Below, piece after piece: positions 47,901 to 60,590 of a DNA stretch of 64,000 bases; the stretch's first letter is position 1, and the number at the start of each line of letters is the position of its first letter. Origin of the DNA: Isoetes taiwanensis (lineage: Eukaryota; Streptophyta; Lycopodiopsida; Isoetales; Isoetaceae); NCBI GenBank assembly GCA_021234155.1, contig JAJEKV010000098.1, positions 3,770,121-3,834,120 of the forward strand, in the 5' to 3' direction. Under the pieces are notes generated by a model. It saw only the letters and a list, made by a program, of their open reading frames with translations, had not been told where the DNA came from and ran no database searches. The translations under genes and the position numbers were made by a program.

Positions 47901-50130
47901 GTGCAAAGCAAAAGTTACTGCAGCCCGGCTACCTTATTTTGATGGAGATTATTGGCCTGGTGCTGCTGAAGACATGATATTGCAACTTCAGCAAGAAGAT
48001 GAAGATGGAAAGCAACTAAAGAAGGGAAAAATAAAGAAGCCACCAACCAAGCGTTCATCAAAAGCAGCTGCTCAGGCAGAAATGGCAGCCAATGCTTCTA
48101 AGGATCTTCAGCTAATGCACAAGGTATTGTCACTTTCTTAGTATGAATTTTGTGGGGCGGCAATAATGTTGAAAGTTAAAAGGGCAGTTAAATGAATTAA
48201 TATTTGAGCAAGATTTGTAAATGAGCAATTTATTTTGATATGCAGCTTGGAGAATCTATAGTGCCTATGAAGGAGGATTTCATTATGGTCCACATGCACT
48301 ATTCTTGCACCCATTGCCGTCAATTCATAACTTCAGGTCATCGATGGGCATGCAGGCAACAATGCAAGAATTTTAATATATGTGACAGGTTTGACCTTTT
48401 CCCTCTATCCTTTGATCTACCTTTGACGGTTATTTCGTGTTGCATTATGCCAGCAGATGTCTCAATATAGCAAAGTATGTTATAGTTTCTGATACATGAC
48501 CATATCTCGATCTTATAAGGTGTCAGATTTGTGCTAGAGAGATCCAGTGTCCTTTTGGGAAAAAAATTCTTCTATGCTTTGCTGGGTTGTTGCTTGTGTT
48601 TTGTTGTGCTATATTTCAGCCAGCGAAAAATTAGTAATGTATAATTCAATTCTTCAAATTGTAATTCTATTGGTGTCTATTCAGAGGGCATCAAATTAGA
48701 TCCACCAGTTGGCTAGAAATCCTCTAAGGTAGTTGAGGAAGAAGGGTCCAATAACATGTGAAATGTGTCCCATAGATGATACAGTTAAAATACAATATAG
48801 AACAGTTATCTTGGCAACTTTACTTTCAATCATACTGGAAATGCATCTTATACTCTGCCTCGGATTTGCTAAAGCAGATGGGTAAATAGTTTAACAAGTC
48901 CCATCCGTGGTGCTTTTATTGTTAAAATGCCTAAGCATCAAGCATGTATTTGCCTCTCATACCTCTTCCCCAAAATCCCTCCATTAGGAAGAGTGAAGAA
49001 ACAAAAGTGAGGTATATTAATTCGAAGTTGGAAGCATCATAAAACCTTTGAATTGGGCATGCAAAAATAAAAGGATATTTGCCAATGTTTAGAGTTTGGT
49101 TGATTATGTAGGTGCTATGCTGTGGAGCAATCAGCAGATGAAAGGGATAGACACCCTATGGACAAGAAAGAAAAGCATCAGCTATATTCGGTAAGAAAAG
49201 TTGCTGTCTTACGTATGCGATCACTGTTTCTCATACATAAAGCTTTGAGTGCAGATCTCAGTGAATGATGTCTCTTCTGACACCAGAGATACAGATGACA
49301 TAATGGAAAGTGAATTTTTCGACACACGACATGCCTTCTTGAGTTTATGTCAGGGAAACCACTATCAGTATGACACTTTAAGACGGGCAAAGCATTCTTC
49401 TATGATGGTCCTTTATCACTTGCATAATCCAATGGCCCCAGCATTTGTCACTACATGCTGCCTTTGTAGCATTGATATGGAAGCAGGGCAAGGTTGGAGA
49501 TGTGAGACTTGTTCCGACTTTGATCTTTGCAATGCATGTTATCAAAAAGATGAGGCCAAAAGGCATCCACATAAGCTTATACAGCCGCCACGTCCATCTG
49601 CATCAGAACGGAATGCCCAAAATAAAGAAGCTCGGCAGAAGCGGGTTAAGCAGGTTGGCTCATTATTCCTATCATATGCCATGAATTCTCATTCCCAAGA
49701 CTTAATAATGAATGTTGGGTGCTGCAGCTTCGGCAAATCATGGATCTTCTGGTTCATGCTTCTGAGTGTGGTATAGCTCAGTGCTCATATCCAAAATGCC
49801 ATAGTTTAAAAGCCCTTTTTAGGCATGGATTAAGTTGTTCAATACGCTCACAAGGCGGTTGTGCTCATTGTAAACAAATGTGGTATTTCTTGCACCTGCA
49901 TGCACGTTCCTGTAACAAACCAAGTTGCCGAGTTCCTCGTTGCAAGTAAGTTAAATAACTTGTGCATTGATTTTGATTATTATCAGAATGGTTAATATGT
50001 ATGCTTCTGATGCAGGGACCTGAAGGAGCATTTGAGACGACTTCAAAAACAAATGGAGTCGCGTAGAAGAGCTGCAGTTAATGAAATGATGAGACAACGG
50101 GCTGCAGAAACTGCAAATGGTAGAAGCTAA
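43087..50130 (+). CDS. HAC1-like: Histone acetyltransferase of the plant CBP/p300 class (HAC1-like), 15 exons, 1692 aa
   Basis: Nuclear transcriptional co-activator that acetylates histones from acetyl-CoA. Exons: 43087-43238, 43323-43431, 43496-44315, 44403-46084, 46152-46448, 46627-46905, 47079-47207, 47285-47485, 47563-47705, 47811-48123, 48246-48388, 49112-49190, 49255-49653, 49728-49945, 50016-50130; all join in phase with GT-AG introns and end in TAA. The start [13 protein letters not shown] resembles the family N-terminus. Domains: N-terminal helical block ([20 protein letters not shown], 70-90); MxPTPG repeats (100-240); polyQ (about 440-560); TAZ1 (about 635-720); Cys-rich and PHD finger ([12 protein letters not shown], from 1021); KAT11 catalytic domain (from about 1113; [27 protein letters not shown]); ZZ1 with one extra residue ([11 protein letters not shown]); ZZ2 ([15 protein letters not shown]); TAZ2 to the C-terminus. 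Length equals the usual 1.65-1.75 k residues. It appears intact. Confidence 0.95.
44316..44402 (+). other. 87-nt HAC intron that is in frame and lacks stops
   Basis: Canonical gtaagc...tgcag ends split the codon after RTRIQ. Its length is 29 codons with no stop, so an unspliced transcript would add 29 hydrophobic residues (text like [11 protein letters not shown]) upstream of the polyQ. I treat it as an intron because the ends are canonical and the insert has no match to the family. Confidence 0.8.
44650..44980 (+). repeat. CAG/CAA polyglutamine tract in HAC
   Basis: About 110 codons, mostly Q (CAG and CAA mixed) with L, H, M, V spacers. Glutamine-rich regions are usual in this part of plant HAC proteins. 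The antisense strand gives long Cys-rich or Leu-rich open frames, which are artefacts of this repeat. Confidence 0.95.
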
Positions 50131-52590
50131 TGCTGAAGGTTCAAGTTTCCTCTCACCACAATTTTGAAAGACCGTGAATCGAAAGCAATGCATGCCTGTT
50201 TTTCACAAGGGTGCAGCATTGAGGAAATTTGGTTTTGAAAACAATAGTTCCAGGAGAAGTTGCTGATTGCAGATGTGGACAGAGCAAGGGGCCACTTTAC
50301 TCCAGGGTGTGAGGCAATTCTCATTCTGAGGTCTTTTATTGGTGGAATACTGCACATGGCTCGATGATCCATTTTGAAAGTGGAGTATATTATGTTTACA
50401 ATTGCACTTCCATGTTTGAAGTTGCTGCTTCTGAGGCTGTACATAAGCGTTCCTGCAGATTGCATGTAAATTTGTAAGGTCAATCAAGCAAAATTGTAAA
50501 AAGTACGTATTAGTGTTTCTCGCATTTTGCAAGGACATCACAAAATGTAAAATCGATTTGCTGCATTTCCAAATTGGGAATGCTCTCACCCTGCATTTTA
50601 TAGGGTGATTGGAAATATATCCAAGTGCATTTTATTGTCAGGCTGTTCTATGCCCACCACGGTGTTTTGTCAGATCGTTTCAATAGGGTTCTGAGCTGGT
50701 TCTTTTTATTTTCCTTACATGATTTGACTATGATGAGACCAAAAAATTGTGTATAATCATCTCATTTTACTTTGGTGCATTTTGTTAAAACTGCAGGTGA
50801 CATTAGGAACAGCAATATCCAAAGGGGGGTTGAAATTTTCTCGGCTCTAAGAATAGGTCTCAGCTCATCTTCACCGAATTAAGGAAATGAAGTTGCAATG
50901 CCAATTGTCACAGGCAACATATACGATGTAAAATCTTGATAGATGTCAAATAATATAACAAGGAACAAAATATAACTTTCATAACATTGTCTCACGTGCA
51001 CAAAATGGTAGGTGAGTGGGTGTGTGCGTGAGTGACATGTAGTTCATTGTGGTGGATCGTGCTGTCTTTTTGATCTAGTTGTATGTTCAAGTTAATCCCC
51101 CTCTGCCCATTCTTAAAAAAAAGGAAAGACTAGGTTCTTGACATGTTTTCAAAATTGCGTTTAAATTGCTTCACTCTTTGCTTGTGCTTCAGCACTTTTT
51201 TAGTTGCTTGTAGAAAATCCTCTAGATGAATGAAGAAAGGGCATTTGAAGGATTGGATTTACTAGATTTAATGCGAATGTGATATGCCATAGAATATTAT
51301 GTTTAGATGGGTGCAGATGAATGGAAGATGAACGGACGATGCAACAGAGGTGCATTACAAACCATACATTGGGCATGAACGAGCAACATCTACGACTGAA
51401 TCAGGTCAGATGATGAATTGCAGTTGCAGATGAGTGAATTCTCAGGGTCGATCGGAATTGTAATAATAACATGGGATTGTTGTTAGGGTTGGTTGTGGGT
51501 GCATTCTTGCTTCTATTGCTGAGTATGCTTAGTTTTGGTAATAAATTGATGTGGATACGTAAGGTCAGGGATTTCATGGGTTTTTCTTGGCTTGGCAGGA
51601 TTTTAGGTATGCCTAGAGGCATATTGGCTTGGACTGGCTCTTGTGTCTAGATTTGGTTTATAGATTAGTGGTTTTAATAGTGGTTTGCTTTTGCTTTCTT
51701 GCATTCTAGTTCTGTCATCGGAGGCCACTGCTTTAGTTGCTTTATTTGGTGTTATGGTCTGCAGATCTATGCGGGGTGTAGAAATAGGTCTATGGTAAAC
51801 ATGCCTGTGGCTGGTTGTAGGATATGTTAGGGTTATGATAGGTTGCATCAATTTGGTAGCTTTGTGCAGGTAAGAAGGTATGCTGTAGATGTTTTTGCTT
51901 GTGGCTTGTATGCTTTGCAATCTTAGAATGTAATTTCGGTTGAGCATTTGAGTCTCTGTGGACGTTAAAAAATTCCATCCGGCCGTCTTTGGAATTAGAG
52001 CAAGAGTTATATGAAGGGTCTTCTTGTCTGTTAGTTTATTTTTGGTCTCTTGCTCATTGCTGAGCCAAAGCTATTGATATAATAACCATGCTTACCTTTG
52101 TTCCATCGAGTATTAGGGGAGGGTACCATGCTCCAATAGTAAAATGGATCAATTTGGCTAATGGTAACTATCTCGATCGTTGAATAAAGTGGGTTAAGAA
52201 AAAGAAGGAAATTCAATTCAATCTTGATCCACAATAGCCCACTTTTTTTCCTCAAGAAAAGCATATGAAATACCGGAAAGCCACGAAGGTCGCTGATGGC
52301 GATGCCTAAGGTTTTTGCTTCGATCTTCTGATCATAGCTCTTTGTTTCGGTGTCAGTTTTGGGCATGCTTGGGCTCATTGGAAAGCTCGTGGAGTGCTCC
52401 TTCCATTGATATAGGTTTTAGGTGTTGATTTGGGTGATACAATTCTGGCCCTTTTTGATGACAGTAGGATTTGGCTGCGATACCTTTTTGGCCATAATTC
52501 TCACAAATGGCATCGATTTTAGGCGTGCTTGGGCTTGTTCCTAAGAAATTTTCTAAATTACAGGTGGATTAAAGTCTGATTACGTCAGCC
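50131..52590. other. HAC 3' flank and intergenic sequence; no further gene recognised
   Basis: The first several hundred bases after the HAC stop should hold its 3' UTR. I saw no canonical AATAAA in the first about 650 bp, so a variant signal is likely. Minus-strand open frames at 51.4-52.4 kb match nothing I recognise. Confidence 0.4.
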
Positions 52591-55500
52591 CTATTTGGTG
52601 GAGATGACGAGATTCTTAGGCCTTAGCACACCACAACTAACTCAGACATGCCGCAACATAATGCCGGTAAGGATTCTATGGTGGTTTCTCTATAGATGGG
52701 CCTCTTGGATGCTCATAGACTGGATCATGAAGGTTCAGCTGTAGCTACTGGGAATACTTATGCATTAGGCTCTGATTGGAAAGGAGAAAACTACATTTAT
52801 GCACCTTAATCCTGTAGTAGCATTATTACATATTCTGTCCTCTTCTATTGGCATGTCTATAAATGCTGGAGCTTCAGAGGTTTCTTCTTCTCAGCTTATT
52901 ATCCCAGTCTCTGTGGGTCCACTTTACTGGCTCATTTTTAGACTTGAAGCATATAGGGACATGGTTGTTTGGGCATCTTCATAAGTTGGGTCTTCCCTGG
53001 GGGTTTCAGATAGTGTAGACCGTATATAACATGTGAGTGGATGATATGGGATTGTTTTGAGTCTAATGCGTACATATACTTACTAGAAGGAGTTTTTCTA
53101 GGAACATCTAATAATATAGAAGGGGTTTTTTGGGCCTTAGACAAGGCATATACGAAGGGGTTTTTCCTAACCCCTTCCTCTCATATGGTGTATTTTTACC
53201 GTAAGTGGCGTCCCCAAGGAGTCTTCTAGTTTATCAGTCCATTAGTAGCAAAATATCAATGATATTTCTGTCTCATGTCTGATTTGCCTGGGCCAAACGC
53301 ACAACTCGTTGAATGTGGTGTTAACCCTCTGTAGAGGCATTTTCTTTTATTATAGCAATACGTTCCTGACTCTTTTCCAGGCAAATGAGATGCTCTGTAT
53401 TCCGCCATTTTGGATTGCCATTATGGACTTTCGTCTAAAGATGCAGGATTTAGAGAGTGTTTCCGCCATTGCAAATGAGATTAGGTTGCATCTTCAACAC
53501 TATATCACGAATGGCCTTACCAAAATTTTCGTAGCAAGACCCATTGATCGCAATCTGTCTCAGACAATTGTTGTCTAAAGCAGATTCGTGTTTTTTTCCT
53601 TTCAAGCTGTAGTTACTCAATGGCCATGACCCTGCTCTTATGTTTCCTGAGGCACCTGCTTCATCCAATATTGTTGACCTCTTGCATCAAGTGGTTCCTG
53701 GATCTGTTGGATGTCGTCCCGCTGTTACAGCCCCCACGCCCATGTATGTCTGCAACCCGCTTGCAAATACTTCCACTACTAACCCAACCATAGTTAGAAG
53801 TTAGCGGTTATTCGTTAGCTAATCGGCTAACGCGAAAATAACGTATAACGAGTTATGAGCCAAGGTGATAACGCGTGTTATTTTGGGGCGAAAAAAAAAA
53901 TTCGAATTTTAACAAATTGAAACTTGTTATTGACTAATTCGAGCATCTTTGTCAATTCAAATATGGAATCGAATTTTGAACAGACTCTCTAACCCTTTGA
54001 AACTTCATCTTAGTACCCAAACTGTGTTTAAGCATAATGCCGATCTTGCAGAATTCCCTTCATGTATCTGCATGTCCATAGCTTATCCTGCAATTAAAGT
54101 CCACATCTACTAATATTTTTACTTCAAGTAGCAACAAAATAAGCACCATAAACATGTAGCACATAAACTTAATTGTTATTACTATTAATCCAAAAACATA
54201 CATTTGTCTCTGAAATCTCAAAATGCCAATAACACAAAAAAAAAAGATGTTTGTCTCAAATAGCATAAAGAAAGAGATGCTCGTTTCTCGTGTAATCTTC
54301 AAGCTTCAAGGTTCATGTTCCTGCAAGATAGAATTGAAGCCTAAAATATGAAATCTGAAATCTAATTTTTGCCAATGAAATCTCAAATCTAAAATCTTAA
54401 TGCTTACCCGTCCGCCTCCTCACATATACCGCTTCTTTCTACTCGCTCAGAGGTGTTGAGTCTATCAAAACAGAGCCATCACATCCCTACACATGTAGTT
54501 ACCATCCACATAAAAAAACTTCACATTGTAATTGAAATAAATGTAGATGCGTATTGAATTTCTAAAGTGCTAAACGTTAGTGGCCATACTGCTCCTTACC
54601 TCCTCAAAACAGTCATGAAAATGTAGATATTGATTGAATTCTATATTGATTGCTAACTTAGATGTGAGTGTTACCTCCACAAAACAGTCATGAAAGTGAA
54701 GCCTAAGAAGGCCTGCTGCTATGCCTTTGTTAACCTGCACTGCTCTGGTTACAGGAAAATGAGCAGTGTTCAGATGATTATGAATCTTCTCTATGTTCAG
54801 ATGAATAACGCACCTTACTTACCTTGCGAAAATGAATCGAGCAAAGAGGGAGTGAGTAAGCTATCAAGTAGTAGGAGTGAGTTGAGTAGTACTTTCAATC
54901 GAGTAGTACCGCTGCTGCACTGCATGACAGAGTTACATGAAGACAGAGTTACTTGCATTGCATATAAGCAGCTTTATGCAAGGAGATCCAAGTTACTTAC
55001 GTAGTTTCATGCATATAGCGGTACCAGCAACCGATTCGGCTAATGGAAGGCATTCAAAGCGCCGTTTATAACAGAGCCGCCAAGAACACACGGACGACAA
55101 AAAAAAACAGGGGGAAAAATTGGTCGAAAAAATCTGGACCCAAAATAATACGTGATTTAACGTTATTTTGGGAGATAACTAATCACGCGTTATCCCCAAA
55201 TTGATCACGCCCCGTGATCTTCTAACCATGATTACCCAACTACAATTTCTTCATCCTTTGTTTCTGATCAGTGTATTCAGAGGTTGGCAGAGATTCAAAG
55301 ATGCAAAAGCAAGCAAAAGAGGCTCGTAGTCAATACATGGAGGTTGATCATCAAGATGTCCACCCTCTGCCCAAGTATACATCTATGCTTTGTAAAGGCC
55401 TTAACTCTACAAAGGTCTCAAAGATCCATAGCCACTCTAGAGGTACCACTAATCCTTCTTTATCCAACCCCTCTGGAAATCAATTGGTTAGTCTTATAGA

Positions 55501-56040
55501 ATGTTCATAGAGTGGCCTCTTTTCCCCTTGAGACGAGTCAGATATCTTTTCATCTTTCTAAGCCGAATGCTCAATTTGTATCTCTGCAAGAACATAATTG
55601 TTGCAAAAGCATTGTGTCAAAACTTGCGGATATGATCAGTTGACATTTCAATGTGTTGGTGGTAGCAATTGATTCAGCTAGTGCAGGAGTTGTTATAGCT
55701 TGACAACAATCATTGCCACTCACTTTTACTGAGGTGAATCACTTTGATCTATGGGTTTTTATCTTGTGAAAGGAACATGGAGTTCAATATGATCTTATGA
55801 ATATATATGTCCATAACATATCTCAATAGAGTGCTTCATTACGAGCGTCTTTACAGTCCAAGATGCTTAGTATGAGACAAAAGATTTTGTAAATTCTTGT
55901 AGAGGACTTCAACATGGTCGAAATAGAAGAGGATCAACTAGGAGCCACCCCTAATGTTGCATCTGGATTTGAGCGTCAGTAATGAGACCATGTTCTCAAT
56001 GACTGCAACCTATCAAAGCTAGATGGCAGGGAATAAATTA
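52590..56040 (+). mobile_element. Plus-strand LINE, 3' truncated, split by a DNA transposon
   Basis: ORF1-like text near 53,400-53,575 (PPFWIAIMDFRLKMQDLES, ending in IDRNLSQTIVV) fits the plant LINE DUF4283 domain. Its charged C-terminal part continues after the inserted element (55,260-55,510, for example MEVDHQDVHPLPKY). An endonuclease block follows at about 55,790-56,030: YVHNISQ, then ILVEDFNMVEIEEDQLGAT (GDFN motif with G changed to E) and HVLNDCNL. No RT domain follows, so the 3' part is missing. Left border approximate. Confidence 0.6.
53789..55230. mobile_element. Non-autonomous DNA transposon, 1442 bp, hAT/Mutator-like
   Basis: Ends are imperfect terminal inverted repeats: left CATAGTTAGAAG, right end reverse complement CATGGTTAGAAG. 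Related blocks (gataacgcgt, attttggg) occur in inverted order further in. Flanks are ctaacccaac (53,779-53,788) and attacccaac (55,231-55,240), a direct repeat with 7 identical bases in a row and 8 of 10 overall, fitting an 8-9 bp target-site duplication. The interior is AT-rich without a recognisable transposase. Confidence 0.65.
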
Positions 56041-57775
56041 CTAATTGCATATTTCTTGTTAGCCATAATAGCTTAAGCGAAACTTGCTCGAGACTAATCC
56101 CAAAACTTTCTGTAGTTTAGCTAAACTCTACATACTTTCCCTCTCATGCTTTCTAGCGTACAGCTAAACTAACCCAAAATGCATCCCAAAAATTTCTGTA
56201 GTGTGGGCAACAAAAAATATTAAGCTAAAAATACTGTACTTTTTTTAGCGTTTGCACAAACACAAGTTGACACTTTGAAGCAATTTTAGAGTGTCCACGT
56301 TTAACGCCAACTAGGATTTTTGTCCACGTGGATGCACCTACAATCATTGGATTTGATCGACGGTCACAAAAATTAATGGAAATTCCGGCATGTCTCATGT
56401 CTTGGCGGTTATGCCCGCGTTGGGGGAGCTATGATAGCATCAATTCTGCTATGGGGAAGCGTAAAAGCGAGCCTCTTCAACCATAAACCTCCTCCTTCCC
56501 TCCTATTTCTTCTTCTCTTCATAACCCTTACTGGCATTTACCCAGGAAGCTCCCTTTTCTAGTCTTCTTTTCTTAGATCTCCCAATAATTACAAACTCCT
56601 CGGTTTTGCTTTTGGTCGTTCTTTTCTTAACCTCCCTCCATTCCGTGGTTCTTCAGCAGTCCTTCCAATGGATGATTATGACATGGTCAATTCTGAAAAT
56701 GGTGCTTGTTTTATAGGCGATTTTGCTAAAAAGGGGCGGATTTGTTTTTCTTCTTGAGTTTTGGATAGAAAAAGGTGAGAATTCTCATGGCTTGGGGTTT
56801 GAATTTGAGGCGCAGTGGAAGCCCTTTACGTAGAAGAAATGGAGGCTCTAATTAGACAGTTAGGCGAAAGAAAGACGAATGATAGATGGCCAAAGGCATA
56901 ACATATGTATTCGAGCTTTACGAAGCGGGCACCTGGGATACAAAAAAATGCTGGGTTTCTTGCTTTGCTTGACCGGTGTGGCTCTGGCTTTCGGCCAGGG
57001 GTTTTGGCGCTTCACATGGCTAAACCCAAGCAAACAAGGCAGGATCCGATGGACTTAATCGAGAATGCAAGCCTTGATCCGGGCCGCAATGTTCAAAACA
57101 TCCCGATATTCCCCATCGGTTTGGGATCCGGCAAGATCATTTTGGATCTGAACAGGCTTGCATCGTTGATCTTAATGCACTATGCAAGCAGGGAGGAAAA
57201 AAGAGTGGCACATCCTGCGGCCAAATGAAGATGGCACGAGCAGTCTTTCTTTCTCCTGAAGGCAGGATTGCTCCATTGGAAGTCGACAAATTTGAGGAAG
57301 TAGAGGAGCTTCAACTCAACCGGTTTCTCTTAGTAGTAGTTTCCATTTTACATTGCTTTTTGCATTGAGCAATCCACTCTTAAAGTGCCGACGAAATTTC
57401 CCCAATACTCTGAAGGGCATATGCGGAGACCTGCCTAGTTTTTTGCCTAGTTTATCGCCTTAATTTGTTGTAGGAAATTCGTTGCACACCGCGTGTAGAG
57501 TAATCTCTTATGCGGCATGTTTCTATGCTTAGTACGAAGGATATGATTAATTTGTATAGAATAATGATCACAGAGCCATAGATTTACTCTATCATGTTCT
57601 GCATGCCACTTGAGAAGGTTAAGTACAATACCTTGCTGTTTGAGACTCATATGCCACAGTTTTTCTTGAGAATAAATTGAAGTGAAATATGGCGTGTATG
57701 GGATAGGTTCTATAATGCATTTAAAATTAAAATTCCTGACGTATAAAGTCAAAAAATACTGATTTAACGATATAA
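56041..57775. other. No gene recognised
   Basis: Contains a pyrimidine-rich stretch near 56,480-56,660 and an open frame at 56,905-57,228 (107 codons) with no family match and no start context that supports a gene. Two short direct repeats (cccaaa-actttctgtag and cccaaaaatttctgtag) lie near 56,100 and 56,185. Confidence 0.4.
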
Positions 57776-57779
57776 AAAC

Positions 57780-58010
57780 CTGCCGGCCGGAAAAATTTTC
57801 CAGCGTACGCGAAAAGCCGTGAAAGCGTCGCGAAAAATTCTTCAGCGTCAGCGAAATACAAAGGATCGCGACCTTAAAGTATGCAAGTCGACTTTTCGGC
57901 GTCTGCGAAAGTTAGTCAAGCCGCACGCGAAAATTTTTCGTCGCTATCCAGCCATTCACAACGCCGCGAAACCGCTAGCGATGTTCGTCAGACGCTTTTT
58001 TCACGTTTTC
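57780..58010. promoter_or_regulatory. CpG-dense stretch with repeated GCGAAA motifs
   Basis: About 230 bp with roughly 25 CG dinucleotides and many copies of (c)gcgaaa(a), in sequence that is otherwise AT-rich and CpG-poor. It precedes a good donor site and may be a promoter or first exon of the decayed gene to the right. GCGAAA is close to E2F-type sites, but that is speculation. Confidence 0.35.
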
Positions 58011-58259
58011 AAAAAGTTTTCGGGTCTGTAAATCAAGTTTCGTCTGTGCCAATTTTTTATATATTTCTTGTGGGGATTCAGTTTTTGCGCCGCAAAGAAG
58101 GTATCTTCTCGCGCTTCAACCTTGCAATTTGCCACCCAAAACCAATTTTTTTGTTTTTCTTAGTTTTAGGTTTTTTTGGTTGTTTTTTGATAGGTAGGCG
58201 GGGTTAGGTCCACAGATTAGGCCCTGATGTATTTGCCCCCGCCTAAGGGGCGAACGATG

Positions 58260-59038
58260 GTGAGTGCCTTTGTTCTGCATAATTTGAGCTTGGCCTATTT
58301 TAGAAAAAAATAATAATAATAATAATAATTTAAAAGAAATAATAATTTAAGACTAAAATAAAAATAAAAGAAAAAGAAACCAAAAAGAAAAAAATTGGTT
58401 GCCTTCCCTTAAACGACAACTTTAGTTAAGTTTAGGGCTTTTAGGGTTGCGTGTTGTCAAGAGCATAGGCATGCCCCTTGCACGGTATTGCCGCATTTAT
58501 TTCATATCATGCCGGGGTGGGTGGCAACCTGCTGAACCTTTAAGGCAACTAGGGTCTCCCTTTATTAAGAGGATAACCCTCGCCGACGCCGTTGTTGGCC
58601 TTGGTCACGTGATGTCGAAAGGTGTGCGTTAATACTCTTATTAAGGGTTAGGAGAATGTTTTATTAACTCATACCCTGGATTCGATGGTGTGGTTGATGA
58701 AAGTCCGACACTAATATAGAACCGGCGTATGTTTTAATAAGCATTCGATTGGTCTCGAATCTTTTGAAAAAGCGTGACTCGGGACAAGTGCAATGCATTT
58801 AAAACTTGCTAGCCTTGCATTTTGGCAAGGTGGGCTATAGATCATAAATCGTGTTTTGGTCCTTTTATTTGTTACCCTATCCTTGCCCTTGCATATACAT
58901 ACTTATGAACCCGATTAAAATGTTAGGGTCTTAGCGTAGGAAAGCGTAAAATTAGCGTTTTGTTTTGGTTAAAGTCGGTTGATTTACCCTCATGTGCTAA
59001 GCACTAAATTGAAAGTTTTATCTTTGCTTGACTTGTAG
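58260..59038 (+). other. Possible first intron of the decayed downstream gene
   Basis: Donor cgaacgatg|gtgagtgcc and acceptor cttgacttgtag|gtgttc enclose T-rich sequence without open frames, as in plant 5' UTR introns. The flanks carry no proven exon, so this is inference from splice-site shape alone. Confidence 0.3.
58302..58330. repeat. (AAT)n microsatellite
   Basis: About seven uninterrupted AAT units, then AT-rich text. Confidence 0.9.
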
Positions 59039-59099
59039 GTGTTCTTTGTTGTCGATTCGTATTGTCGTGAGTCGCATTTTGCTAGCCTGCTAGGCAATC

Positions 59100-60590
59100 C
59101 CATAAAACAAAAGATATGACTTCAAGAGAGAGCGGAAGTTAACTTGCAACCAAATGTGGCATTAGTGCCTCGGATAGAGCCGCAACCAAGTGAGGCATTG
59201 GCGTCTCAAACACGCACTCTGGTACCGCAACTGAGTCATCTTCTGACCTTTGCGTGTAAAAAAAGAACTAGACCACAACAAGCATGGTCTACTTTGAGAC
59301 CAGTTTCATGAATCGTTGTGTAATCGGTACGTACAATGCCTCAACTTCGGGATTTGGAATTGATTACCAAAGAGGAAGGATGGCTAGACTACCATGCAAG
59401 GCTGGTAAAAGATCTTGAGAGGGCTTTTAAGCTTCAATGATGGAGCTAGAGCACCGAAAAGAGTGAGCAAGAGAGGTATACATGGATAGTGGGTAATATT
59501 AGCCGCACTACCGGCAATATGATCACGAAGTTGCAAATTTGAGTAGTCATAAGCTGAGGCTAGAAATTTGAAAGAAAAAGCCGGCCCACATGGAATGCGG
59601 CGTGGACCAACAAAAAATTGAAGAAAGAAGCCCATCAACCCCCATCTTGTTAAGAAAGTGTTGGCAAACCATAAAAGCCAAACGTCCCGTGAGATGATAG
59701 GGAGTGGGGAAGCTTCGTAGAAGAGCAGATGCCAAGACTACTTGGTTTGCCATGGTAGATTCGTCACAAATAATAAACGGACAATGAATTGGTTCGGTTC
59801 ATATGGCGCGTATAAGTGCAATATTTTAGGGTCTAGTTTTATTAAGGATGAACCTTATTGTGTAAAACTTCAACATAATAATTTTCAGCCTAGTACGTAA
59901 CCCAATAAGTTAGTGGAAGCTATCTTCAAGAACATGAGGGAGTCGGAATGCAAGTTAGGCACGGGTGTATATAATACTGCATTGGTAGCACAACCGCCTA
60001 GAAAGACAAGGCTTAATTTTCCCCTTTTGGAATGGAGGTTCGTTGGCAACCTTCTTTACAAGTCATGGGTCCAATGCCTTTGCAAGAGCTTGCATTTAAG
60101 AAGTTGGGAGCTGTCCCAGAGTTGAGATCGGACTTGAGGTCGCTTGAGGCCTTGAGAAAGAAAGAATTATTTGTTGCCTCTAGGGTTGGGGACTTAGCAA
60201 TGTCATTCATGGCTGGCCACGAAAAGCTCCATCAAGAAAGATATTTGCATATGGACTTGCATCCCAGGCAATGTACTGCTCCATTTTGATTACTGGAAAG
60301 GAGAAGGGATGTATTGATCCTCGGTCAGTATACATTGGCATTTGTGATTGGGGTGAATCCGGGTTGATCCACGCGAGGCAGGTGGAGGTAAAACGATGGC
60401 ATTACAAGGGTATGGATGGCGAAGGTAAGAAAAGAATTGAGATGGAAAGGGCCAGGCATCCATATATGCATGATGATCTTTTTTTTGGTAGTGGCTCGAA
60501 GACAGTGCCTGCAAGGGTTGACTTTGATTTACATGGGGCAGCGTACATTGTCTACTACTTAGGCGTAGTAAGCACTCCTACATGGAGTCA
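59100..60590 (+). pseudogene. Decayed gene with a kinase-like catalytic block
   Basis: Coding-like text in alternating frames: PSEALASQTRTLVPQLSHLL near 59,190, LRDLELITKEEGWLDYHARL near 59,345, and PRKTRLNFPL near 60,000. At 60,032-60,590 a protein-kinase-like fold appears: YLHMDLHPRQ (like the catalytic HxDxxxxN loop), one frame break near 60,275, then VYIGICDWGESG (DFG-like position) and DFDLHGAAYIVYYLG. The N-lobe lysine region cannot be assigned. It could be a captured host gene or part of an unknown element; frame breaks may partly be consensus errors. Confidence 0.4.

Noticed and set aside
52031-52378. Minus-strand frame with text such as IDPFYYWSMVPS that looked organelle-like
   Set aside because: I could not tie it to any plastid or mitochondrial gene, and no neighbouring organelle sequence is visible.
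56905-57228. 107-codon plus-strand open frame
   Set aside because: No recognisable domain, no splice or promoter context, and composition like the surrounding repeat DNA.
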